This document shows positions 19,154-26,674 of a stretch of DNA of 64,000 nt, one piece after another. Position numbers and translations under genes: made by a program. The notes under the pieces were generated by a model. It worked only from the letters and a program-made list of their open reading frames with translations, was not told where the DNA came from and did no database searches. This stretch comes from Thiosulfatihalobacter marinus. GTDB taxonomy: Bacteria > Pseudomonadota > Alphaproteobacteria > Rhodobacterales > Rhodobacteraceae. Within the stretch, counting starts at the first letter, position 1. Each line of letters starts with the position of its first letter. Location of the stretch: NCBI RefSeq assembly GCF_016019955.1, contig NZ_JAECRZ010000004.1, positions 124,001 to 188,000 on the forward strand. Reading direction: 5' to 3'.

Positions 19154-20230
19154 TCACGCCATCCCGCCCTTGACCAGCCCTTCCGCAATCCTGGCATAGG
19201 CGCTGGCCATATCGCTCTCGCCGGCGGCAACCGGGGTGCCCCCGTCGCCGGCCAGGCGTGTCTCAAGATCGATCGGCAGCACGCCCAAAAGCGGCACGCC
19301 CAGCTTTTCGGCCTCGGCGGCCACCCCGCCATGGCCAAAGATATGGGTCTCGTGCCCACAGTTGGGACAGTGGAAAACACTCATGTTTTCAATGAGTCCC
19401 AGCACCGGAGTCTTGAGCTGGTCAAACATGCCCAACGCCTTGCGCGCATCCAGAAGCGCCACATCCTGCGGCGTTGACACCACGATCGCGCCGGTCAGTT
19501 CGGTCTTCTGGCACAGGGTCAGCTGCACGTCACCCGTGCCCGGCGGCAGGTCCACGATCAGCACGTCCAACTCGCCCCACTGCACCTGCGTCAGCATCTG
19601 CTGCAACGCCCCCATCAGCATCGGCCCGCGCCACACCACGGGCTTGTCCTCGTCCAGCATGAAACCCAGCGACATGATCGTCACCCCGTGGCTGTGCAGC
19701 GGCAGAATGGTCTTGCCGTCGGGCGACGCGGGGCGCTTGTTCACCCCCATCATGCGCGGCTGGCTTGGCCCGTAGATATCCGCATCCAGCAATCCCACCC
19801 GGCGCCCCTGCCGGGCCAGCGCCACGGCAAGGTTCGAGGACACGGTGGATTTGCCCACCCCGCCCTTGCCGGAACCGATCGCCAGAATACGCGCCACGCC
19901 CGGCACTTTCATCGGGCCTTGCTGCGGCTTGGGGTGGCCGCCGATCTTTAGCGACGGCGCCGCCGGCTTGCCCTGCGGTGCCGCCTCATGCGCGGTCAGC
20001 GCCACATGCACCTCCCGCACCCCCTCCAGCGCGCGCACCGCCTGCTCTGCCGCGCGACGCAGCGGTTCCATCTGCCGGGCAATCGCGGGCGAGGCCGCCT
20101 CGATCACGAATCGGATGTTAGCGCCATCAATTGTCAGCGCGCGCACCATGTCGCGGCTCACCAGATCACCGCCATCCGGCAGGCTCAATCGCTGCAACGC
20201 GTCCAGAACAGTGGCCTTTTCCACACCCAT
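19154..20230 (-). CDS. Mrp/NBP35 family Fe-S cluster carrier ATPase
   Basis: This P-loop ATPase for iron-sulfur cluster assembly or transfer has 358 aa. It has an N-terminal MIP18/DUF59-like domain (about residues 1-85), a linker, then the ATPase domain with GSGKGGVGKST near residue 120 and NMSVFHCPNCGHETHIFG near 280. That last segment holds the CPNC pair that binds the bridging cluster. AGGAGAG lies about 6 bases upstream of the chosen ATG, and the longer frame (to 20278) is rejected for this reason. It ends directly against the EthD gene. Confidence 0.92.
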   Translation of the reverse strand: MGVEKATVLDALQRLSLPDGGDLVSRDMVRALTIDGANIRFVIEAASPAIARQMEPLRRAAEQAVRALEGVREVHVALTAHEAAPQGKPAAPSLKIGGHPKPQQGPMKVPGVARILAIGSGKGGVGKSTVSSNLAVALARQGRRVGLLDADIYGPSQPRMMGVNKRPASPDGKTILPLHSHGVTIMSLGFMLDEDKPVVWRGPMLMGALQQMLTQVQWGELDVLIVDLPPGTGDVQLTLCQKTELTGAIVVSTPQDVALLDARKALGMFDQLKTPVLGLIENMSVFHCPNCGHETHIFGHGGVAAEAEKLGVPLLGVLPIDLETRLAGDGGTPVAAGESDMASAYARIAEGLVKGGMA

Positions 20231-20391
20231 TTCGCTCTCCTCTTTCTGCGACTGCACAATGCATCGCGGTTTGACCATTCAGACAAATATAGGCGAATTA
20301 CCCAAGATTCATACAGGGTTGCCTAAATATTCAGCAAGTCCAAGTTGACGTTGCTTCCCCATTCCCTCAGCGCATATCGGCTTTGCGAAGC

Positions 20392-20424
20392 CTTCCATTG
20401 TGCACATGCAGCATACCCCTATAT
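20392..20424 (+). promoter_or_regulatory. Candidate heat-shock type promoter of the DUF1127-CcsR locus
   Basis: CTTCCA (20392-20397) and CCCCTATAT (20416-20424) resemble an RpoH-type -35/-10 pair, with a spacer slightly longer than usual. The related R. sphaeroides locus is transcribed from RpoHI/RpoHII promoters, which is the reason for looking here. The match is imperfect. Confidence 0.3.
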
Positions 20425-20469
20425 GTTTCTCAACAACGACGACAGACACGCATCCGAGAAGGTTCCGAA

Positions 20470-20685
20470 ATGGCATACGCAACAAATCACACGACACTCG
20501 CACCGGCATCCGGCCGCAGCCTTTCGACCCTGTTCGCCGATCTGGTCGCACGCTACGAGCGTCACCGCAAGTTCCGTCAGACCGTTCTGGAACTGCAATC
20601 CCTGTCCGACCGCGAGCTTGCCGATCTCGGCATGAACCGGTCGATGATCCGCCGCATCGCCCTCGAGGCCGTCAGCGAGCACTGA
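20470..20685 (+). CDS. DUF1127 protein, CcaF1-like
   Basis: This small basic protein of 71 aa has the DUF1127 core at the C-terminus (LQSLSDRELADLGMNRSMIR, residues about 44-63). AGAAGG precedes the ATG. In Rhodobacter sphaeroides a DUF1127 protein of the same size, CcaF1, is encoded directly upstream of the CcsR sRNAs and binds RNA. Here the gene is followed after 7 bases by a CcsR-like array, so the same role in sRNA maturation and RNA turnover is inferred from context. The longer upstream frame is ignored because it lacks family sequence. Confidence 0.85.
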   Translation: MAYATNHTTLAPASGRSLSTLFADLVARYERHRKFRQTVLELQSLSDRELADLGMNRSMIRRIALEAVSEH

Positions 20686-20692
20686 ACAATTC

Positions 20693-20762
20693 GGAAGGCC
20701 GCTCCTCCCTCAGGCTTTCCAATATCTGCGGTGATGCCTCCTCCTCCCTGGCATTACCGCAG
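20693..20762 (+). ncRNA. CcsR/cuckoo-like sRNA, unit 1
   Basis: Two stem-loops follow the DUF1127 stop. The first (20693-20720) pairs GGAAGGCC with GGCTTTCC, loop GCTCCTCCCTCA. The second (20726-20762) pairs CTGCGGT.ATGCC with GGCAT.ACCGCAG, loop TCCTCCTCCCT. Loops with CUCCUCC are the hallmark of the CcsR (cuckoo) RNA family. This unit differs in stem sequence from the other five. Confidence 0.8.
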
Positions 20763-20770
20763 CAAAATTC

Positions 20771-20784
20771 GGGCCACATGGCCC
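20771..20784 (+). other. Palindromic separator between sRNA units
   Basis: GGGCCACATGGCCC forms a small hairpin between sRNA units 1 and 2. A near-identical GGGCCGCATGGCCC recurs at 20880, 20989, 21098 and 21207. It may mark processing sites of the precursor; that is inference. Confidence 0.5.
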
Positions 20785-20792
20785 ATCGGGAT

Positions 20793-20868
20793 CAAGGCAA
20801 CCCTCTCCTCCTCCCTGGGGTGTCTTGAGACTAGCGCGGCGGTTCCGCTCCTCCCTTGGGACCGCCGC
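20793..20868 (+). ncRNA. CcsR/cuckoo-like sRNA, unit 2
   Basis: Hairpin one (20793-20827) pairs CAAGGCA.CCC with GGGGTGTCTTG around a CTCCTCCTCCCT loop. Hairpin two (20836-20868) pairs GCGGCGGT with ACCGCCGC around CGCTCCTCCCTTGG. This is the first of four units lying in perfect 109-bp repeats. Confidence 0.82.
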
Positions 20869-20901
20869 ACCAGAACACCGGGCCGCATGGCCCACCGGGA
20901 T

Positions 20902-20977
20902 CAAGGCAACCCTCTCCTCCTCCCTGGGGTGTCTTGAGACTAGCGCGGCGGTTCCGCTCCTCCCTTGGGACCGCCGC
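20902..20977 (+). ncRNA. CcsR/cuckoo-like sRNA, unit 3
   Basis: Identical to unit 2: two hairpins with CUCCUCC-containing loops, preceded by the GGGCCGCATGGCCC separator at 20880-20893. Confidence 0.82.
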
Positions 20978-21010
20978 ACCAGAACACCGGGCCGCATGGC
21001 CCACCGGGAT

Positions 21011-21086
21011 CAAGGCAACCCTCTCCTCCTCCCTGGGGTGTCTTGAGACTAGCGCGGCGGTTCCGCTCCTCCCTTGGGACCGCCGC
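21011..21086 (+). ncRNA. CcsR/cuckoo-like sRNA, unit 4
   Basis: Identical to units 2, 3 and 5, with the separator at 20989-21002. Confidence 0.82.
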
Positions 21087-21119
21087 ACCAGAACACCGGG
21101 CCGCATGGCCCACCGGGAT

Positions 21120-21195
21120 CAAGGCAACCCTCTCCTCCTCCCTGGGGTGTCTTGAGACTAGCGCGGCGGTTCCGCTCCTCCCTTGGGACCGCCGC
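21120..21195 (+). ncRNA. CcsR/cuckoo-like sRNA, unit 5
   Basis: Identical to units 2-4, with separators at 21098-21111 and 21207-21220. Confidence 0.82.
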
Positions 21196-21228
21196 ACCAG
21201 AACACCGGGCCGCATGGCCCACCGGGAT

Positions 21229-21312
21229 CAAGGCAACCCTCTCCTCCTCCCTGGGGTGTCTTGACAAACGAGCGGCGGCACCCTCCTCCCGGGTGCCGCC
21301 GTATCTTTTTTC
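21229..21312 (+). ncRNA. CcsR/cuckoo-like sRNA, unit 6, ending in the array terminator
   Basis: The first hairpin (21229-21263) is identical to that of units 2-5. The second is replaced by an 11-bp perfect stem, CGGCGGCACCC with GGGTGCCGCCG, whose loop is TCCTCCC. A T-run follows, so the last sRNA hairpin is also the transcription terminator. Confidence 0.8.
21272..21312 (+). terminator. Rho-independent terminator of the DUF1127-CcsR transcript
   Basis: A perfect 11-bp stem with a 7-base TCCTCCC loop is followed by TATCTTTTTT. It is the only strong terminator after 20470, so the gene and all six sRNAs probably form one transcript. Confidence 0.88.
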
Positions 21313-21361
21313 AGACAATGGATTCTCCGGTCAACAGGCGTGCGCCAAACCCGGGCGGCAC

Positions 21362-21991
21362 TTACCGCCGGGCGCTGTCGCGCTCGGAAATCCGCGCGAA
21401 CCAATCCCGCGTTGCGCCGTTCTCTTCGGGAATGGCCCGGCGCACGACCCGCGCGAAATCGCAAAACACAAACGCGGTGATGTCCGCCAGGGTAAACCGC
21501 CCCGAGGCCAGGTAAGGGCTTTCCTGCAACCGCTGCTCCAGCAGGTCAAAGAACACGTTCAGGCGGGCGTGGCCCCGTTCGGCCAACTCGGGAATCTGAC
21601 GATAGCTTTCCGGGCCAGGCAGCGCGCGGTCCTTCATCGCCGGATGCGCATTGCGCAGCGCCTCTGCCACCGCCCAGCCGCCCTGAAATTCGCTCATGGC
21701 GTTCCACATCATCACCGATCCCTTTTCCTCGGCCCCCTCTCCCATCAGCGGCGGTTCCGGGAAAAGCGCCTCCAGATAGGCCGCAATCGCGATATTCTCG
21801 CCCAGCACCTGCCCGCCCTGCGTGACCAGCGCGGGCACCGTGGCGCGCGGATTGACCGCCAGATAGTCGGGGCCCAGTTGCTCGCCCTTGCTCAGGTCGA
21901 TATTGCGGGTTTCAATCTCGATTCCCTTTTCGGCAATGAACATGCGCGCCCGGCGCGGGCTGGGCGCCGTGTTGCAATCATAAAAAATCAT
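21362..21991 (-). CDS. Glutathione S-transferase family protein
   Basis: This soluble protein of 209 aa has an N-terminal thioredoxin-like domain (MIFYDCNTAPSPRRARM, about 1-80; NPRATVPALV carries the cis-Pro; LGENIAIAAYLE) and a C-terminal helical domain (LADITAFVFCDFARVV). AGGAGG lies about 6 bases upstream of the chosen ATG. The substrate is unknown. It is transcribed toward the sRNA array and is convergent with it. Confidence 0.88.
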   Translation of the reverse strand: MIFYDCNTAPSPRRARMFIAEKGIEIETRNIDLSKGEQLGPDYLAVNPRATVPALVTQGGQVLGENIAIAAYLEALFPEPPLMGEGAEEKGSVMMWNAMSEFQGGWAVAEALRNAHPAMKDRALPGPESYRQIPELAERGHARLNVFFDLLEQRLQESPYLASGRFTLADITAFVFCDFARVVRRAIPEENGATRDWFARISERDSARR

Positions 21992-22069
21992 GCGGTCCTC
22001 CTTGTTGCCTCCAGCCAAGGCGCGCGCGCGCCGCCCTGTCAACCGGAACCCCGGGTCACAAGGCCCGGC

Positions 22070-24505
22070 TCAGAACGGAATATCATCCGGCGCAGATACG
22101 AACCGGGCCACGACCTTCTTTTCCCCGGCTTTTTCGAAATCCACCGTCAGCTTGTCGCCCTCGATCCCCAGAATCGCGCCATAGCCGAATTTCTGGTGAA
22201 ACACCCGGTCGCCAACCGTGAAACTTGACACCGCCTCCAGGTCGATCGCCGCGTGGCGGCTTTCGCGTGGCTGGCTGGTGCCGTAATGCCCCGCGCGCGC
22301 CTGAAGGCGCTTCCAGCCGGGCGAATTATACCCGTCCGCGCGCGCCGCGCTCTGCTCCAGCGTCGAGGCCGCCGGGCGGGCCGCCGCGCCGCCATAGCCA
22401 CCACCATACAGGCCCGGCGGCGTCAGCACCTCGACATGCGCCTCGGGCAGTTCATCGATGAATCGCGACGGCATCTGGCTTTGCCACTGACCGAACACAA
22501 GCCGGTTGCCCGCGAAAGAGATCGTGCACAGGTCTTCGGCGCGGGTAATCCCAACATAGGCCAGCCGCCGTTCTTCCTCCAGCCCCTTCACACCGCTTTC
22601 GTCCATGCTGCGCTGGGACGGAAACAGTCCGTCTTCCCAGCCCGGCAGGAACACCGCCGGAAATTCCAACCCCTTGGCGGCGTGCAGGGTCATGATCGAT
22701 ACTTTCTGCTCGGACCCGTCACTTTCATTGTCCATGATCAGGCTGACATGCTCCAGAAAGCCCTGAAGATTGTCGAACTGTTCCAATGCCTTGACCAGTT
22801 CCTTGAGGTTCTCCAGCCGCCCGGGCGCCTCGGGCGTCTTGTCGTTCTGCCACATGGCGGTATAGCCCGATTCGTCCAGGATCACCTGCGCCAGTTCCAC
22901 ATGGCCCAGCTCGGGCTGCCCCTCCTGCAGCCGCGTCGCCCTGGGCGCGGCCTCGTCATCCAGCACCGCATCGTCATCCAGCGCCACCTCGATGACCGGC
23001 GCCTGTCCCTGACGGCGCCACCGCGCCAGCCCGTCCAGCAAAAGGCCCAGTTCCCGCGCGCCCTTGCCGCCCAGCCCCTTTTCCTCCAGCAGGATCCGCG
23101 CGCCCTCGACAAGGCTCACGCCATGACGGCGCGCGCAGGTCTGGATCTTCTGCTGTGCGACATCGCCCAGGCCCCGCTTGGGCGTGTTCACAATCCGCTC
23201 AAAGGCCAGATCGTCGTCGGGCGACACCACCAGCCGGAAATAGGCCATGGCATCCCGGATCTCCATCCGCTCATAGAACCGCGGCCCGCCGATCACCCGA
23301 TAGGGCAGCCCGATCGACAGGAACCGGTCCTCGAACGCGCGCATCTGGTGGCTGGCCCGCACAAGGATGGCGATCTCGTCCAGCCCAAAGGCGCGCATGC
23401 CGCGCGTGCCTGACTGCATCGCCTCGATCTCTTCCCCGATCCAGCGCGCTTCCTCTTCGCCGTCCCAATGGCCGATCAGTCGAAGTTTTTCGCCCTCCTC
23501 CGCCTCGGTCCACAATTCCTTGCCCAGCCGGTCGGCATTGCCGCGAATGACATTTGCCGCCGCGGCCAGGATCTGCGGGGTCGACCGGTAATTCTGCTCC
23601 AGCCGCACCACATGCGCGCCGGGAAAATCCTTTTCGAATCGCAGGATATTGCCCACTTCGGCGCCTCGCCAGCCATAGATCGACTGGTCATCATCCCCGA
23701 CGCAGCAGATATTCCTGTGCGCCCCAGCCAGCAGGCGCAGCCACAGATACTGGGCCACGTTGGTATCCTGGTACTCGTCCACAAGGATATAACGGAACCA
23801 GCGTTGATACTGTTCCAGCACATCCGGGTGTTTCTGGAAAATCGTGACCACGTGAAGCAAAAGATCGCCAAAATCCACCGCGTTCAGTTCCAGCAGGCGG
23901 CGCTGATACTGGGCATAGATCTCGCCGCCGCGATGGTTATAGGCCGCGTGATCCGCCGCCGGCAGGTTTTCCGGCGTCAGCGCCCGGTTCTTCCAGCCAT
24001 CAATCAGATGCGCCAACTGGCGCGCGGGCCAGCGTTTGTCATCGATATTGGCGGCCCGCACCAATTGCCTGAGCAGGCGCAGCTGATCATCCGTATCCAG
24101 AATCGTGAAGTTGGATTTCAGGCCCACAAGCTCGGCATGACGGCGCAGCAGCTTGACACAGATCGCGTGGAACGTGCCCAACCAGGGCATTCCCTCTATC
24201 GCGTGTCCCAGCATCGCGCCCACACGGTTCTTCATCTCCCGCGCCGCCTTGTTGGTGAAAGTCACGGCCAGAATCTCGTTGGGCCGCGCCCGGCCGGTAT
24301 TCAGCAAATGCACGATCCGCGCGGTCAGCGCCTTGGTCTTGCCGGTGCCCGCGCCCGCCAGCATCAGAACCGGCCCGTCCATCTGCTCGACCGCCTCGCG
24401 CTGCGCGGGGTTCAGCTCGTCCAGATACGGCATCGGCCGCGCCGCCATGGCCCGCGCCGAAAGAGAAGCGCCTTCAAAGGCGTCGAATTCGTCAAAACTG
24501 CTCAT
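22070..24505 (-). CDS. UvrD/PcrA-type DNA helicase
   Basis: This SF1A 3'-5' DNA helicase of 811 aa acts in nucleotide-excision and mismatch repair and clears blocked complexes. Motif I AGAGTGKTKAL is at about residues 51-61, motif II VDEYQDTN around 245, QNYRST around 305, and the late GLEFPAVF motif V region near 600. The C-terminal tail (FTVGDRVFHQKFGYGAIL) is the Tudor-like UvrD/PcrA C-terminal domain. A GTTC-N7-GTTC LexA box lies 43 bases before the start, so SOS induction is likely. It is divergent from the hydroxy-acid dehydrogenase. Confidence 0.93.
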   Translation of the reverse strand: MSSFDEFDAFEGASLSARAMAARPMPYLDELNPAQREAVEQMDGPVLMLAGAGTGKTKALTARIVHLLNTGRARPNEILAVTFTNKAAREMKNRVGAMLGHAIEGMPWLGTFHAICVKLLRRHAELVGLKSNFTILDTDDQLRLLRQLVRAANIDDKRWPARQLAHLIDGWKNRALTPENLPAADHAAYNHRGGEIYAQYQRRLLELNAVDFGDLLLHVVTIFQKHPDVLEQYQRWFRYILVDEYQDTNVAQYLWLRLLAGAHRNICCVGDDDQSIYGWRGAEVGNILRFEKDFPGAHVVRLEQNYRSTPQILAAAANVIRGNADRLGKELWTEAEEGEKLRLIGHWDGEEEARWIGEEIEAMQSGTRGMRAFGLDEIAILVRASHQMRAFEDRFLSIGLPYRVIGGPRFYERMEIRDAMAYFRLVVSPDDDLAFERIVNTPKRGLGDVAQQKIQTCARRHGVSLVEGARILLEEKGLGGKGARELGLLLDGLARWRRQGQAPVIEVALDDDAVLDDEAAPRATRLQEGQPELGHVELAQVILDESGYTAMWQNDKTPEAPGRLENLKELVKALEQFDNLQGFLEHVSLIMDNESDGSEQKVSIMTLHAAKGLEFPAVFLPGWEDGLFPSQRSMDESGVKGLEEERRLAYVGITRAEDLCTISFAGNRLVFGQWQSQMPSRFIDELPEAHVEVLTPPGLYGGGYGGAAARPAASTLEQSAARADGYNSPGWKRLQARAGHYGTSQPRESRHAAIDLEAVSSFTVGDRVFHQKFGYGAILGIEGDKLTVDFEKAGEKKVVARFVSAPDDIPF

Positions 24506-24547
24506 GCGCGCCAGATTAACGCAAAGCGCGGCGACGCGAAAGCTACG

Positions 24548-24562
24548 TTCTCTCTATGTTCC
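24548..24562 (-). promoter_or_regulatory. LexA (SOS) box upstream of the uvrD/pcrA-like gene
   Basis: GTTC-TCTCTAT-GTTC is an exact GTTC-N7-GTTC match, 43 bases before the helicase start and about 100 bases before the divergent gene. Confidence 0.72.
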
Positions 24563-24600
24563 GAACGTTCCAAACGATTTCTTGAAAAGAAACCGCACCG

Positions 24601-24619
24601 AAATCTTTGCAAGATTTCG
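24601..24619 (+). promoter_or_regulatory. Perfect 19-bp palindrome upstream of the FMN-dependent dehydrogenase
   Basis: GAAATCTT-TGC-AAGATTTC is a perfect inverted repeat with 8-bp arms, ending 42 bases before the ATG at 24661. It is a candidate operator. A related sequence, GATTCTTGCAAAATTTC, lies at 60491-60507 before cpaC. The TTTGCAA core recalls operators of ScfR-type (RamB/PccR) regulators; that link is weak inference. Confidence 0.5.
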
Positions 24620-24660
24620 CCCCCTCTGGACAAGCCTCCGTTCAGGGCCAACAAAGACAT

Positions 24661-25821
24661 ATGGATCCACATGCCAGATATCCCGCCCTGTCGGACCTGC
24701 GCGCCAGGGCGCAGCGCCGGATGCCCCGCTTTGTCTGGGAGTTTCTGGACAGCGCCACCGGCGACGAACGCACCAAGGCCCGCAACCGGGCGGCGCTGGA
24801 CGCGATCCTGTTTCACCCCTCGGTCCTGCATGGCGACATTGCCCCGGACCTTGGCACACCTTTCCTGGGCCAGGATTTTGCCTTGCCCATCGGCATCGCC
24901 CCCGTGGGCATGTCCGGTCTGGTCTGGCCCGATGCCGAACGCCGGCTCGCCCGTGCCGCGCGCGATATCGGCATTCCCTATTGCCTGTCCACCGTCGCCA
25001 GCCGTACCCCCGAGGATGTCGCGCCGGATCTTGGTCCGCATGGCTGGTTTCAGCTATACCCCCCGCGCGATCCCGATATCCGCAAGGACATGCTGCGCCG
25101 CGCCCGCAATTCGGGCTTTCGCACGCTGGTCCTGACCGTGGATGTCCCGGTCGCCAGCCGCCGGGAACGCCAGCTGCGCTCGGGCCTCACCACACCGCCC
25201 CGCCTCACACCGCGCCTGCTGGCCCAGATCGCGCGGCGCCCGGCCTGGGCCCTGGGCATGGCGCGCCACGGGCTGCCGCGCATGCGCCTGATCGACGATT
25301 ATGCCGGCCCGATGACGGGGCTGAACTCCACCGCCCATGCCGGCTATATGCTGCGCAGTTCGCCGGATTGGGAGTATCTGCACTGGTTGCGCGATCACTG
25401 GGACGGGCCGTTCATCGTCAAGGGCGTGCTGAACCCGCGCGATGCCGCGCCGCTGGAACAGGCCGGGGTGGATGCGCTCTGGATCTCCAACCACGCCGGG
25501 CGACAGTTCGACGCCGCCCCCGCCACCATCGAGGCGCTGCCCGCCATCCGCGCGGCCACCACCCTGCCGCTGATCGTGGACAGCGGGTTCGAGACCGGGC
25601 TCGATATCCTGCGCGCCGTGGCGCTCGGGGCCACTCTGGTGATGATGGGGCGCGGCTTTCACTATGCGCTGGCCGCGCTTGGGGCGCCGGGGCCGGGCCA
25701 CCTTGCCGAAATTCTCACGCAGGATCTGCACGCCAATATGGGCCAGCTGGGGCTGGACACCCCCTCCCGGGCCGCATCGCGCCTGTTGCGCCAGGACCAA
25801 CGGGCGAAAGAGCCAAACTAG
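24661..25821 (+). CDS. FMN-dependent alpha-hydroxy-acid dehydrogenase (L-lactate dehydrogenase-like)
   Basis: This TIM-barrel flavoprotein of 386 aa belongs to the lactate dehydrogenase (LldD)/glycolate oxidase family. Visible features are the N-terminal ARAQRRMPRFVWEFLDS, FMN-site segments GIAPVGMSGLVWPDAE and TVDVPVASRRER, the catalytic SNHAGRQFD (His near residue 282) and VMMGRGFHYALAA for phosphate binding. The start is chosen at MDPHARYPALSDL; earlier in-frame codons have no family sequence. The TAG stop is the first TAG of palindromic element copy 2. L-lactate is the likely, not certain, substrate. Confidence 0.88.
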   Translation: MDPHARYPALSDLRARAQRRMPRFVWEFLDSATGDERTKARNRAALDAILFHPSVLHGDIAPDLGTPFLGQDFALPIGIAPVGMSGLVWPDAERRLARAARDIGIPYCLSTVASRTPEDVAPDLGPHGWFQLYPPRDPDIRKDMLRRARNSGFRTLVLTVDVPVASRRERQLRSGLTTPPRLTPRLLAQIARRPAWALGMARHGLPRMRLIDDYAGPMTGLNSTAHAGYMLRSSPDWEYLHWLRDHWDGPFIVKGVLNPRDAAPLEQAGVDALWISNHAGRQFDAAPATIEALPAIRAATTLPLIVDSGFETGLDILRAVALGATLVMMGRGFHYALAALGAPGPGHLAEILTQDLHANMGQLGLDTPSRAASRLLRQDQRAKEPN

Positions 25822-25975
25822 GGTCAGGACCCATTAGTCCTGCGCCACTGGTTTGACAGATTTGCTGTCTGACTACGTACAATGCCGCAGGAATAGTGGT
25901 TCTATTTCAAGGCATTGAAAGGACGTCAGGCGGCAAATCCGTCAAATCCGCAGGATTAATGGGTCCTGACCCTAG
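25818..25975. repeat. Palindromic element, copy 2 (158 bp, single-hairpin form)
   Basis: It has the same CTAG borders and terminal inverted repeats as copies 1 and 3, but is inverted relative to them and contains only one hairpin module. It matches the reverse complement of copy 1 except for about 110 missing bases, at a junction where both ends of the missing part carry GCAGGA. The first CTAG gives the stop of the upstream gene, and the second, on the minus strand, gives the TAG stop of the rhodanese gene. Confidence 0.85.
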
Positions 25976-26430
25976 TCGGCGCGCAGGTCGACGGGCATGG
26001 CGTCCTGCGCCGCGCGCGCGGTCACGATCGGCAGGCCGGACGGTATCCACCCCTTGCCATTCGGCCCCCCGGCCATGCCCTCGGACACGTCCCAGACATT
26101 GGTGATGCCATTCCTGGCCAGCACCTCCACCAGATACCCCGAGCGGTTGCCCGTGCGGCAAATCACGGCCACCCGGCGATCCGGGTTGCGCTCCAGCACC
26201 CCGGTCAGACGCGCGCCGAACCGGCGGTCGCGCATGTCCATCGGCCAGGCGCCGCGCGCCACGCCGGTGTCCTGCCACTCGCGGGGCGTGCGGATATCGA
26301 TCAGGATCAGGTCGCCGCCCTCCAGCCCGGCCAGCGCCTCTTGCGCCGTCAGAACCATCCCTTCGGCCTGTCCCGCCGTCGCCAACCCGACACCAGCCGC
26401 CAATCCGCCAACAAACACCCGTCGTTGCAT
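25972..26430 (-). CDS. Rhodanese-like domain protein, probably Tat-exported
   Basis: This protein of 152 aa has a twin-arginine type signal (MQRRVFVGGLAAGVGLATAG, cleavage probably after GQA) and one rhodanese domain with the active-site loop CRTGNRS (Cys near residue 88) and the DIRTPREW motif. It would act in the periplasm; the sulfur substrate is unknown. Its stop codon lies in the right CTAG border of palindromic element copy 2. The long upstream frame is rejected because the signal sequence marks the true start. Confidence 0.8.
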   Translation of the reverse strand: MQRRVFVGGLAAGVGLATAGQAEGMVLTAQEALAGLEGGDLILIDIRTPREWQDTGVARGAWPMDMRDRRFGARLTGVLERNPDRRVAVICRTGNRSGYLVEVLARNGITNVWDVSEGMAGGPNGKGWIPSGLPIVTARAAQDAMPVDLRAD

Positions 26431-26674
26431 CGTTTCACATTCCGCTTTTTCTATATACATGTCGTGCCACAGCCCTGCGCCCGACACAACTGACAAAGCC
26501 GCCAGCACGTCGAACTCCGTGCCGGCAAGACCGGAAACGGAACGAAATCTTACGAATCCTAACAGAAATGCGCCAGAATCCGTACGACTCGGTATTGCTC
26601 TGCGCCGCAGCATGGTCTTATCTGCGCGCAGCGAACACAGCCGGACAGACACCGAAAAGGGAGGAGCCTGCCCA

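Larger units (their letters stand above)
20793..21228 (+). repeat. Four perfect 109-bp tandem repeats within the sRNA array
   Basis: Four consecutive 109-bp units start at 20793, 20902, 21011 and 21120 and are identical base for base. A fifth, from 21229, matches for 37 bases and then diverges into the terminal hairpin. Each unit holds one two-hairpin sRNA and one palindromic separator. Confidence 0.97.

Noticed and set aside
20793-21263. 109-bp tandem repeats as a CRISPR array
   Set aside because: There are no unique spacers; the units are identical end to end and consist of CUCCUCC hairpins, and no cas genes are nearby.
20856-21264. Repetitive open frames across the 109-bp repeats (proteins with ENTGPHGPPG-like repeats)
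   Set aside because: They arise because 109 is not a multiple of three and the repeats are GC-rich; no ribosome-binding sites, and the RNA-structure explanation accounts for the region.
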